Source: Pelagophyceae sp. CCMP2097 (lineage: Eukaryota; Sar; Pelagophyceae). Taken from it: a stretch of 14,480 bases of DNA. Below the pieces are notes generated by a model, which saw only the letters and a list, made by a program, of their open reading frames with translations, did no database searches and was not told the DNA's origin. A program made the position numbers and the translations under genes. The first letter of the stretch is position 1. Each line of letters opens with the position of its first letter. The DNA is taken from positions 1-14,480 of the forward strand of contig MU658059.1 in the NCBI GenBank assembly GCA_026770575.1, written 5' to 3'. Shown here piece after piece: positions 7,603 through 14,480 of this stretch.

Positions 7603-8180
7603 ATGGTTAACAAAGAATTATATCGTAAAAATCTCCAAGTCGCACATGCAGCATATAACAATAAAACTCCTGATGGGTTTAGCAAGATTCGCGATATGTC
7701 TGATAGACGCTCAAAGGCATATCGTGATAATAAAAACGGTGATATTTATATAAGTTTTCGAGGAACACAACCAACGAATTTAAACGATCTAAGGACTGAT
7801 TTGAATATTTTAAACGGCACACAATCGAAAGACAATAGATTTATACAATCAAACGAAAAGGTGAAAAGTGTTAAACAGATGTTTCCTGATAGCAATCTAT
7901 ATTTGTCGGGGCATAGCATGGGATCGAAAATATCGCAAGATATAGCGAGAAAAGAGAAAGGCATTGTTGTGAGTTTTAACTTTTCTCCGGGTACGAACCC
8001 GCTCATAGAGGGTTTTACAAAAATTTTCGGAAAAAATCACAAACAACACAATTCAACTATGCAACACGGTTCGATCCAATCACGTCGCCTGCATTATTAA
8101 TAAACAGAAAAAATGAAAAAAATAAATATGTAAACTGGAAGGCATTCGATCCTCATACGATAATGAACTATTTTTTATGA
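7603..8180 (+). CDS. Class 3 lipase-like alpha/beta hydrolase, frameshifted near its C-terminus
   Basis: Predicted esterase or lipase of the lipase_3 family. The chosen ATG (7603) follows TATAATA; a GTG at 7555 would overlap the divergent penton gene. Residues 51-55 are SFRGT, the conserved block near the oxyanion hole. GHSMG with nucleophile Ser105 is the elbow, followed by FNFSPGTNP, typical of the family. The first frame then runs into an unrelated tail and stops at 8100. The -1 frame over the same DNA carries FDPITSP (likely catalytic Asp, codon 8073) and DPHTIMNYF (likely catalytic His, codon 8154), ending in TGA at 8178-8180. The frames join at the A6 run 8031-8036. Without a shift the enzyme lacks two triad residues. 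It is isolated among leftward genes and ends 11 bases from the convergent acidic gene. It has no signal peptide. Confidence 0.75.
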
Positions 8181-8191
8181 GGCAATTTTTC

Positions 8192-8626
8192 TTAATTTTT
8201 TTTAAATCTCATTCGCCCCAAAGACACTTCGGGTATGTCTAAAAACCTTAAAGTTGGTAGTTTCATTTTTATAGCATCTATGACTAAGTATTTTGATTTT
8301 AAATTTCGGGCGTTAGTAATTCCCAAAAATTCAGCCATCTCATCAAACACCCACCGTTTCGTATCGTTTATGTTGGAACCACTGCCTTCTAATTTAAGAG
8401 AAAAAGATAAATCTTGCTGAGCAGTCTCAACATCCTGATCCAATTCAATCTCATCATCAATATCATCAATCTCATCAACGATCTCATCTGCCGCAATATT
8501 TCCACTGTTTTCTAAATTTTCTAAAAACAGGGGTTCATGTGAGTGATTACCTAAAATGTGTGACATATTTGTTTTAAAGTGTTCTCGTAGAATTCTATTC
8601 ATCGCTTCATTGTGATTATATTCCAT
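8192..8626 (-). CDS. Acidic hypothetical protein (144 aa)
   Basis: Not recognised. Residues about 46-70 are strongly acidic (DEIVDEIDDIDDEIELDQD). The C-terminal half is mixed and looks folded, with WVFDEMAEFLGI and a closing KLPTLRFLDIPEVSLGRMRF. The ATG follows GGTTTAATT. The gene is 35 bases downstream of the ATPase gene and just before the divergent lipase/penton pair, inside the morphogenesis block. A virion or assembly role is plausible by position only. Confidence 0.7.
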   Translation of the reverse strand: MEYNHNEAMNRILREHFKTNMSHILGNHSHEPLFLENLENSGNIAADEIVDEIDDIDDEIELDQDVETAQQDLSFSLKLEGSGSNINDTKRWVFDEMAEFLGITNARNLKSKYLVIDAIKMKLPTLRFLDIPEVSLGRMRFKKN

Positions 8627-8661
8627 AATTAAACCTTTAAAAAAAATTGAACATAATTTTA

Positions 8662-9440
8662 TTATTCTGATGTTATTTTTATCATATCAAAATTACTAAA
8701 ATATAGAGGAGGCTTTTCTAATCGAATACCAAGAAAATCACCCTTCTTTTTATACAGCAAAGGTTGTATTTCCATATACTCTTTAAATGATATGTCAGGT
8801 AGATATTCCTCATGAAACAATTTCAATCTTTTCACGTTATTGCAACTAAAATTTATAACACATGAGACGGATTGACGTGCAGATAAACTAAGTTGAGTTT
8901 GGTCTTGCAGACATAAAAAAATTGTCAATCTGAGGTGACGATGTTTTGAAACGAGATTATTTAATTTGCTTATCATTTTTCCATTACATTTAAGCGAACT
9001 CGCAGCATCATCAATATATACACACGTGTCCATTAATTCGAGAGAGTCGCGTTCACATGAGTCCAACACATAATCAAGAAAATCCTCATTGTATTCGTGG
9101 AATATTTGTTCTTCGGGAAGTGATTCGAAGGGATTTACTGTAATTGAATTAAGGGTAGATTCTGGGATAAACAGGATTAATTTGTCGAACACGTTTGCGT
9201 AAATTCGGTTTTTTTTATTTTTAGCAGTAAATATACTGGTCACAAACGTACTTTTTCCTGACCCAGGACTACCCAAGACTATGAAACAACTGTTTTTATT
9301 TGGGAATAATTGGGTTTCTGGTAACCAATCAACGTTTTCAATTTTTTTTGTTTTTTATTGTAATATTTTAGTGAACTGTCGGCGCTTTGTTTCATTATTT
9401 CTATTTGAGTGTCATTTTTTTTCAGTACTTCTATTTTCAT
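8662..9440 (-). CDS. A32/FtsK-HerA-type genome-packaging ATPase with an N-terminal frame break
   Basis: Probable DNA-packaging ATPase. Walker A is GSPGSGKST (about 9247-9273); Walker B is CVYIDDAAS (about 9001-9026). HRHLRLTIFLCLQD and a downstream Arg in SLSARQSV follow, in the order usual for A32-like ATPases of PLVs, virophages and large DNA viruses. The main frame is open only from 9354 and has no ATG before Walker A; its first usable start is a TTG at 9276 that clips the strand leading into the P-loop. An ATG at 9438-9440, preceded by TTTACATAAGT, opens a second frame that would join the main one by a -1 shift in the T8 run 9342-9349 (A8 on the coding strand). The start is therefore probably 9440 and the gene appears broken in this sequence. 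Confidence 0.75.
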
Positions 9441-9456
9441 ACTTATGTAAACATAT

Positions 9457-9654
9457 TTAAATGTTGTCGTCTGCTTCTTTTAATATACCCGCGACGAGAT
9501 TTTCGCTCATTGGGATTTGTTCAATATTTATACAGTCCCCACACTTTACTGTTTTAATTCGTGAAAATAAACACGCTTGAATAATTCGATGAATACATAT
9601 ACCAATGGAGGCGATAACGGAAATAATTAAAAAATCGTCAGTAATTGTTTTCAT
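9457..9654 (-). CDS. Small single-span membrane protein (65 aa)
   Basis: Not recognised as a family. Residues about 8-30 (FLIISVIASIGICIHRIIQACL) form one hydrophobic helix, broken by His-Arg, followed by a basic SRIK and a CGDC pair, with a polar acidic tail. This would be a small membrane-anchored protein. The ATG follows AAAATATA. It lies 16 bases downstream of the GIY-YIG-like gene and 16 bases before the ATPase start, so is tightly packed. Tiny membrane proteins are common in virus groups with an internal lipid layer, but this is inference. Confidence 0.65.
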   Translation of the reverse strand: MKTITDDFLIISVIASIGICIHRIIQACLFSRIKTVKCGDCINIEQIPMSENLVAGILKEADDNI

Positions 9655-9670
9655 TATATTTTAATTTATT

Positions 9671-10438
9671 TTAATGTTTTTTCCGATCCTTTATCCGTTT
9701 GTCATGATCCGCCATTGAACTGACTTGTGACATAGAATATACATAACGTTGTGAAGACCCTCTTACAGAACGAGGATCATCTACTTTTTGTAGAACGCCG
9801 TTTATATGTTTATATCCAACTGTTTTAGATTGAACATGAACACTCGGGATTGTTTTCAAAATTCTTTCTACCCTACGAACCAAACCGTACGTATTTTTCT
9901 TAAAAAATGTGGCGTCAATAACGTTAGGTTTTATATGATTAAATATGCGATCATCACAAAATTTTAAAAATTTATTCATTACCCTTATGTCAACGTCGAA
10001 CCACTCAGAAACGTTTCCATTTGAGAAGACTATACGTTTCACGGACGGTTTGAACACATTCAGTATCATCGCATGCAGAATAAACTCAGCCTTTTGCGCC
10101 TCCGAGGCAATTCCACTCCCTTTCGTAGGGCTTTCCGCTTCGTCATATAAATAAAATCTATGTACATTGAACGAAATTAATGATGTCAGAAATCCAGTCA
10201 ATCGATTGAAGCCATTAGGTGTTCCGGATATTCGTTTGGTCCGACTGTACCCTATTTTGACTAGATTCAAAGACTTCGTCATTTTTTCGTCATCGTTTAA
10301 ACTATATGGATTAAACCTTTTTGATATTATATATAGATAACTATCGATCTTTTCAAAATTATTTGTCTTGGTTTTTATCGATGGGGGAAATAATCCATCT
10401 TCGAATATTTGTTTTTTATTTACGTTGTCGAAGTCCAT
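9671..10438 (-). CDS. T5orf172/GIY-YIG-like nuclease-fold protein (255 aa)
   Basis: Resembles the T5orf172/MUG113 branch of GIY-YIG proteins. YLYII (residues 34-38) stands for the GIY strand, VKIGYSRTKRI (60-70) for the YIG strand and its Arg-containing follow-on, AEFILHAMI (117-125) carries an acidic and a His residue on the expected helix, and SEWFDVD (144-150) is the usual closing strand. The insert between the first two strands is longer than usual. The C-terminal 100 residues are basic and unassigned. The ATG follows TATAAT exactly as at the capsid gene. It is upstream of the membrane protein and ATPase. Nuclease activity is a prediction; these domains are frequent in PLVs and giant viruses. 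Confidence 0.65.
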   Translation of the reverse strand: MDFDNVNKKQIFEDGLFPPSIKTKTNNFEKIDSYLYIISKRFNPYSLNDDEKMTKSLNLVKIGYSRTKRISGTPNGFNRLTGFLTSLISFNVHRFYLYDEAESPTKGSGIASEAQKAEFILHAMILNVFKPSVKRIVFSNGNVSEWFDVDIRVMNKFLKFCDDRIFNHIKPNVIDATFFKKNTYGLVRRVERILKTIPSVHVQSKTVGYKHINGVLQKVDDPRSVRGSSQRYVYSMSQVSSMADHDKRIKDRKKH

Positions 10439-10449
10439 ATTATACCTAT

Positions 10450-10875
10450 TTAAAAGAAATTCATTGTTCTATTAGAGTCTTCTTTCTTGGTATCTTTCTT
10501 TTTTTTCGGTTTGATAGGCTCGATACTCTCACTACTATCGCTTTCATATACTATAACTTTTTTCTTTTTTTTTATATATCTAACCTGTGGAATATTCTCC
10601 TCCTCACTCGACTCTATATGATATTCAACCTGTTCTTTTTTACTTGTTTTTTTAACTGCTTTACATACAGGCTCTTTAATCATTTTTTTTGCTTTTTCAA
10701 TTGATTTTTCTTCTTCTTCGTCATCGGATTTAATCATGCATGTTTTACCGTATTCATGAGAATTTTTATACCGTATCGCAAGCCTTTTATCGTTTTGTAG
10801 TTGCTTTTCGGAACGAGGCTTTTTAATTTTTTTTGTATTAACTGTTTCATCCAAAACTTCATTTTCAGTGTCCAT
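10450..10875 (-). CDS. Lys/acidic low-complexity protein (141 aa)
   Basis: Highly charged and probably disordered. KKPRSEKQLQNDKRLA (residues 18-33) is the only motif-like part: a basic, helix-forming block of a type seen in small proteins of several large and mid-sized DNA viruses. After it come alternating acidic and serine clusters (SDDEEEE, SSEEE, SDSSES) and lysine runs. The SDSSE stretches look like casein-kinase-type phosphorylation sites. The gene is 12 bases upstream of the GIY-YIG-like gene. The ATG follows ATATAAATT. A nucleic-acid-binding or virion-core role is possible, but unsupported beyond charge. Confidence 0.65.
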   Translation of the reverse strand: MDTENEVLDETVNTKKIKKPRSEKQLQNDKRLAIRYKNSHEYGKTCMIKSDDEEEEKSIEKAKKMIKEPVCKAVKKTSKKEQVEYHIESSEEENIPQVRYIKKKKKVIVYESDSSESIEPIKPKKKKDTKKEDSNRTMNFF

Positions 10876-10915
10876 AATTTATATAATATATTTTTTTTAT
10901 TCGGAAGATTTTAAA

Positions 10916-11104
10916 CTATTTGGGAGCGTTGTTCGGTAAATGTTCGCTCTCTTCGGAAGGTGGTTTGGTAGATATTTCTTCCGAATAGTTAATATCTTCC
11001 GAATCACTTTTATAATTTTCTTTAAACAAAACAAATATACCTTTTTCTATTTTAAAAGTACACGTTTCGGTTTTTTTTGTTTTGTTCTTAATATTTTTAT
11101 TCAT
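10916..11104 (-). CDS. Small hypothetical protein (62 aa)
   Basis: Not recognised. I take the ATG at 11104 as the start because it directly follows TATATA; the frame extends upstream only to a GTG. The N-terminus is Lys/Asn-rich, the middle has FKIEKGIFVLFKENY and the tail is acidic and Pro-rich. It lies between the replication protein and the charged 141-residue protein and ends in TAG, unlike most neighbours, which use TAA. Size and low complexity keep confidence modest. Confidence 0.5.
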   Translation of the reverse strand: MNKNIKNKTKKTETCTFKIEKGIFVLFKENYKSDSEDINYSEEISTKPPSEESEHLPNNAPK

Positions 11105-11163
11105 TATATATACAGGTCTATAATATTTTACCAAAAAATACACTAATTTAAATTTACCTTAAT

Positions 11164-11440
11164 TTATCGCCAGTTTTTTGTGTGAGGTGCAACAAGATTA
11201 ACACATGGGTTATTTAATATCAAGCCTGACTCTGTCAATTCCAACAATTCCTGTATCTTTTTTTTAGAGGCAACGATGCGATGAAGAATTATAACTGAAT
11301 AGTCTCCTCTGGCGGTTACAAGTTTCGAACGGCATTTATTAGAGGATGATTCGTGAGATTTAATTCGTTCCGTCATATTTAATGTTGACCCGTAGTATAT
11401 CTGTTCAGTCACATTACATTTTAATTGATAAACCAAACCT
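11164..11440 (-). other. C-terminal GIY-YIG-like domain of the replication protein
   Basis: About 90 residues after the helicase contain LVYQLKC as the GIY strand, IYYGST as the YIG strand, an Arg eight residues later (MTERIKSH) and LLELTESG, whose Glu is placed like the catalytic Glu of the fold. Spacing fits a compact Slx4-independent type of GIY-YIG domain. Activity is inferred. Confidence 0.65.
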
Positions 11441-14400
11441 TCAACCAACGGCTCTAACACTGGAATATTTTCTGTAATTTCAATAATTGGATCTTGTTCG
11501 TCAGGGATAATTATTATAATTTGTTCAATTGTGCGTGCACGTGATAGAGCCGTGTAGATCATCCTATTACAAAACAACCGCCTTGTATCTATATATAGCA
11601 TCTTCTCAGCGGTTTCACCTTGCACGGAATGGACTGTAAATGCGTGACGCACAACAGACATTTTCGGTATATCCTTTGATATTACGATGTCACCTTTACT
11701 TAATAAGCGATTTTTCCCCGTTATAAAATATTTCTCTGTTTCAAACTTACCGGTAAATAGTTTATCATATTCCTCTATATATTTGTTAATTGATACCAAA
11801 ATAAAATCCTCAATTTTATACGACGATTGTAAGTCTTTTTTATTGGTAATCCTTTTAAATTCGGTGAATATGTCAATTACGTACTTATTTATGAATTGTT
11901 TTGATTTTTTGGATTGAATAAACTCACGTAATTTTGTTAAAATTTTCATCAATATTGGGCATTTGCATCGATGATTTTCGCTATGGTGGATTTTATGTTT
12001 AAAACATGATATATCTATTTCATTCTCAATTTCACCGTTTAGACTGGGAGGAGGGAGTTGATAGCCCATATCACCACAAAAGATATGTTTATGATTAGGA
12101 TACTGTGCTGTGATTTTTTGTCGTTGGAACTCCGTCATCATCGAACATTCGTCCCAGAGCAAAACGTTGCAGCCAACGTATGCATCACGGAATGCCTCCG
12201 CGTCATCTCGATCGATCATGTGGTGGTAGCATCGTCCCCAACTGAGTTTATTATTTTCGAATTCTTTCAATTTTTGTCGGACAAGTCGCCATGACATAAC
12301 AATGTAGCAGACATTTATAAATCCTGCATCCATTAAATTCGAATACGTTTTTCCAGCACCACCCTGTCCTGTATGTAATTCGTACTGATGATTTTCACGG
12401 TATGGTGCAGTGGCAATCAAGTCCTGGCGACTCTCATCAAGACACGAAAGATAACAACGGTCAATATTGGTCTCGTTATTGAAATTCATTTTTGGCTGTG
12501 GTCTGAATGGTTTAATCAATTTAGGAGTTATCTCCGATTTTTGAAAATACACCCCATCTACGCAAACCCGACATATATCATTTATATCAATTTCCATAAG
12601 TTGTATCATCGCGGTAATTGTCTGATAACACAATATAAAACCAGTGATCTGCGAACGGTGCAGCATAGTTTTCCGTTTGTACTTAATAGCCGCTTCTTTC
12701 ATTCCCAATTCATCATGTAGCGTATTCATTGTTATCGTTAATTCCGTATTATTCGCCGCTACGTTTTGTAGATGTTCTTTTGTACCGCTCATATACCATG
12801 TCGTGACGTCAGCATCGATATCTTGAATTCCAGCCCATTTGGCATAGTGTGAAACGCCGTTTTCCTTTTCTAACATTTCGTCTGGAAATCGAAAATCAAA
12901 CGTCCCAACGCTGTACGCCCCACACACAATTTTAAAACTAACACCATGTTTTTGTATGAATTTCAAGAATGGACTGGGATATATCGAATCACTCTGAATT
13001 GGATGGTTTAATTTTTCACATAATAATTTAAATTTATTGTCAGTAAATTGTACATCAGTGATATAATACATACCCAGACCCTCGATTTTTGTGCATTGTC
13101 GGAAGTCCGTGAATTTATTCGGGAATTTTTCATATTCAGTACACTGATGAAAATTTGTATAAGATTTCGCCATGTCCCGATGGACTATGTTCTCTGGTGC
13201 AGTATGTTTTCCCTTTTTTTCAGGTGCATAATCGTCATCAATATCATTTATTGTTTCACCTGTCTCCGTAAAATCCAACCACTCATTGAATGGTTTAAAA
13301 TCTACGCAGCAACCATAATGAACCCCAGCCTGTACGAAGCGGGACAATTCGGGATTAACCAACGTGTCTATACTCAACGGTGAAAAATCATACCCACACG
13401 AGTCCTTGCCTTGATCTGATTCGAACTTTCTCACCGCAATGTCATATTTTGTCTGTACACGATAAACATGTTCCATCGTATTAATCTGTGAGATTCCATT
13501 CGCATTTTTTTTATACAAGCAATATGAATTATTTGAAACCAATTCTGCATGTAGTTTCTGTAAATCATGTTGAGATTCAACTAAAATTGGTGTTCGCTTT
13601 TGGGAAACACACACATCGGGTTTCATTTCAACGTGATTCATTCGTGTATTAATGAAGTGGAAAGAGCACTCCGCACGTCCCACACATTTTATTTCAATAT
13701 ACTTAGAAGACTTCTTCTCGAATGGTAATTCGATAGTTATATTACAACGAATCGTATCACATACATGCTGTAATTCGCTCTCAGGAATTCCTTTTGTATA
13801 CAATACGGAAAAGTCATCACACTTTTTTACAATTCTTTCATATTTCGCCAATGCGCTCGGCTTGGACGATTTCTTTCCAAGTAATTTGTTAGATATTTTC
13901 TGTGAGTTGGATTTTTCGACTAAATTATTTTTCTGTATTTTTTCTGCCGCCCAAGATTTAATGGGATTAAACATACAGTGAGAAACACCATCCGCGAATT
14001 CCTGTACAACAAAATTGCGGGGTACATCTTCGTACTCGGATAGGGTCACCATGCCGTTCATACTCGTGATTGCATATATAGAATCGATTTTCCAGAAACT
14101 CACCCATTGATCCCAAAATCTCTTAAAAGCACCTCGATTTTCAGGGATTCTTATAACCTGCGATACATGGTAATATTTTCCATCAAGAGATTTAAATGTC
14201 GCTTGAATCACCCTTCCAGCAAACGACCTAATAATTTGCTGGAAGGCAGATAATTCAATAAAACCCGTTTGAATACGCTGAACTGTCTGGGTATTATTTC
14301 GTACAAATGAACTCAATACACGTCTGCGCTTTAATATTTTATCAGTTCTTAATTGCTTTTCTTTTTTTATTTTCGTTTCGATAAATTTTTTATTTTTTTT

Positions 14401-14480
14401 GATTACGCTCGGTTTAATCTCAATAGCATTTTTCTTGAATACACTCGTTGCCGCGCGGAATCTTCCAGTCGCAGGTACAA
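11164..14480 (-). CDS. Large replication protein: polymerase-like region, SF1 helicase and C-terminal GIY-YIG domain (partial)
   Basis: The frame stays open to the window edge, 54 codons beyond the first apparent start (a TTG at 14316), so the N-terminus is outside. About 1104 residues are visible. A basic segment (KKEKQLRTDKILKRRR) lies near 14330-14380. The middle has features like a degenerate family-B polymerase palm: DMAKSYTNF (about 13150-13180) as motif A, a helix region with HRSQITGFILCYQ as motif B (about 12620-12660), and VCVDGVYF (about 12550-12575) at motif C, lacking the second Asp of the usual DTD. The SF1 helicase follows: Walker A GQGGAGKT (about 12347-12371), WDECSMM (about 12136-12160), GDMGYQLPP (about 12050-12078), HSVQGET (about 11615-11635) and YTALSRAR (about 11536-11562). 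The last 90 residues are GIY-YIG-like: GLVYQLKC, IYYGST, Arg in MTERIKSH, and a downstream Glu. The helicase is certain, GIY-YIG likely, polymerase region tentative. Confidence 0.85.
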   Translation of the reverse strand, partial: VPATGRFRAATSVFKKNAIEIKPSVIKKNKKFIETKIKKEKQLRTDKILKRRRVLSSFVRNNTQTVQRIQTGFIELSAFQQIIRSFAGRVIQATFKSLDGKYYHVSQVIRIPENRGAFKRFWDQWVSFWKIDSIYAITSMNGMVTLSEYEDVPRNFVVQEFADGVSHCMFNPIKSWAAEKIQKNNLVEKSNSQKISNKLLGKKSSKPSALAKYERIVKKCDDFSVLYTKGIPESELQHVCDTIRCNITIELPFEKKSSKYIEIKCVGRAECSFHFINTRMNHVEMKPDVCVSQKRTPILVESQHDLQKLHAELVSNNSYCLYKKNANGISQINTMEHVYRVQTKYDIAVRKFESDQGKDSCGYDFSPLSIDTLVNPELSRFVQAGVHYGCCVDFKPFNEWLDFTETGETINDIDDDYAPEKKGKHTAPENIVHRDMAKSYTNFHQCTEYEKFPNKFTDFRQCTKIEGLGMYYITDVQFTDNKFKLLCEKLNHPIQSDSIYPSPFLKFIQKHGVSFKIVCGAYSVGTFDFRFPDEMLEKENGVSHYAKWAGIQDIDADVTTWYMSGTKEHLQNVAANNTELTITMNTLHDELGMKEAAIKYKRKTMLHRSQITGFILCYQTITAMIQLMEIDINDICRVCVDGVYFQKSEITPKLIKPFRPQPKMNFNNETNIDRCYLSCLDESRQDLIATAPYRENHQYELHTGQGGAGKTYSNLMDAGFINVCYIVMSWRLVRQKLKEFENNKLSWGRCYHHMIDRDDAEAFRDAYVGCNVLLWDECSMMTEFQRQKITAQYPNHKHIFCGDMGYQLPPPSLNGEIENEIDISCFKHKIHHSENHRCKCPILMKILTKLREFIQSKKSKQFINKYVIDIFTEFKRITNKKDLQSSYKIEDFILVSINKYIEEYDKLFTGKFETEKYFITGKNRLLSKGDIVISKDIPKMSVVRHAFTVHSVQGETAEKMLYIDTRRLFCNRMIYTALSRARTIEQIIIIIPDEQDPIIEITENIPVLEPLVEGLVYQLKCNVTEQIYYGSTLNMTERIKSHESSSNKCRSKLVTARGDYSVIILHRIVASKKKIQELLELTESGLILNNPCVNLVAPHTKNWR

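Noticed and set aside
8643..8650. AAAATTGA, the mimivirus early-promoter octamer
   Set aside because: It occurs on the + strand between two leftward genes with no rightward gene after it. On the minus strand the similar strings I found lie inside genes, not before starts.
10321..10704. 127-codon rightward frame rich in Phe/Leu, looking like a membrane protein
   Set aside because: It is the antisense of the Lys-rich 141-residue gene and of the GIY-YIG-like gene's 5' end; AAA/AAG codons read backwards give Phe/Leu.
11687..13981. Several rightward frames of 60-111 codons opposite the replication protein
   Set aside because: All lie within a continuous 3.3-kb leftward frame with helicase motifs and lack recognisable features of their own.
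1..14480. CRISPR arrays, tRNA or rRNA genes, integrase and protein-primed polymerase with full motifs
   Set aside because: No spaced identical repeats, no cloverleaf candidate and no such protein motifs were seen; integrase or protease genes may lie beyond the edges.

Overview
The window looks like most of a small dsDNA virus or integrated element of the polinton-like virus (PLV)/virophage kind (Preplasmiviricota). The supporting set is a double-jelly-roll-type major capsid protein, a penton-like minor capsid protein next to it, an A32/FtsK-HerA-type packaging ATPase, a class 3 lipase, a long collagen-containing fibre protein, a GIY-YIG/T5orf172-like protein, and a very large replication protein with an SF1 helicase. 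The DNA is AT-rich, genes are closely packed, and most start codons sit directly behind a TATA-like string. These are traits of a virus of a eukaryote. The host cannot be named from the sequence. No integrase, protease or tRNA is visible, and the replication gene runs off the right edge, so the element is incomplete here.

Layout. Bases 1-885 are non-coding: degenerate (A)TTTTGAA low-complexity repeats, short direct repeats, a 203-bp element bounded by perfect 27-bp inverted repeats, a 9-bp tandem repeat and a perfect 20-bp palindrome. This may be the element's end or a junction with host DNA. A small rightward ORF (886-1197) follows. From about 1225 to the right edge nearly everything is leftward. 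In transcription order (right to left) this is: replication protein (11164 to beyond 14480), two small charged proteins, GIY-YIG-like protein, one-helix membrane protein, packaging ATPase, acidic protein, penton-like protein, a tiny ORF, major capsid protein, collagen fibre protein and a 62-residue ORF. The lipase (7603-8180) is the only clearly recognisable rightward gene, sitting between the acidic protein and the penton gene.

How the genes fit together. The left half is a morphogenesis module: MCP, penton and ATPase would build and fill the capsid, the fibre is a candidate host-contact protein, and the lipase may act on membranes or lipid. The right half holds DNA replication and nuclease functions.

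The most notable observation is that several genes are broken in ways that simple ORF calling hides. The MCP has an in-frame TAG at codon 38. The ATPase and the lipase, and probably a tiny ORF, each need a -1 shift at a run of A on the coding strand. The two longest genes, about 7 kb together, are intact. Candidate explanations are homopolymer assembly errors, early decay of an endogenous copy, or recoding. A second notable feature is the replication protein, which seems to combine a degenerate family-B-polymerase-like region, an SF1 helicase and a C-terminal GIY-YIG nuclease domain.
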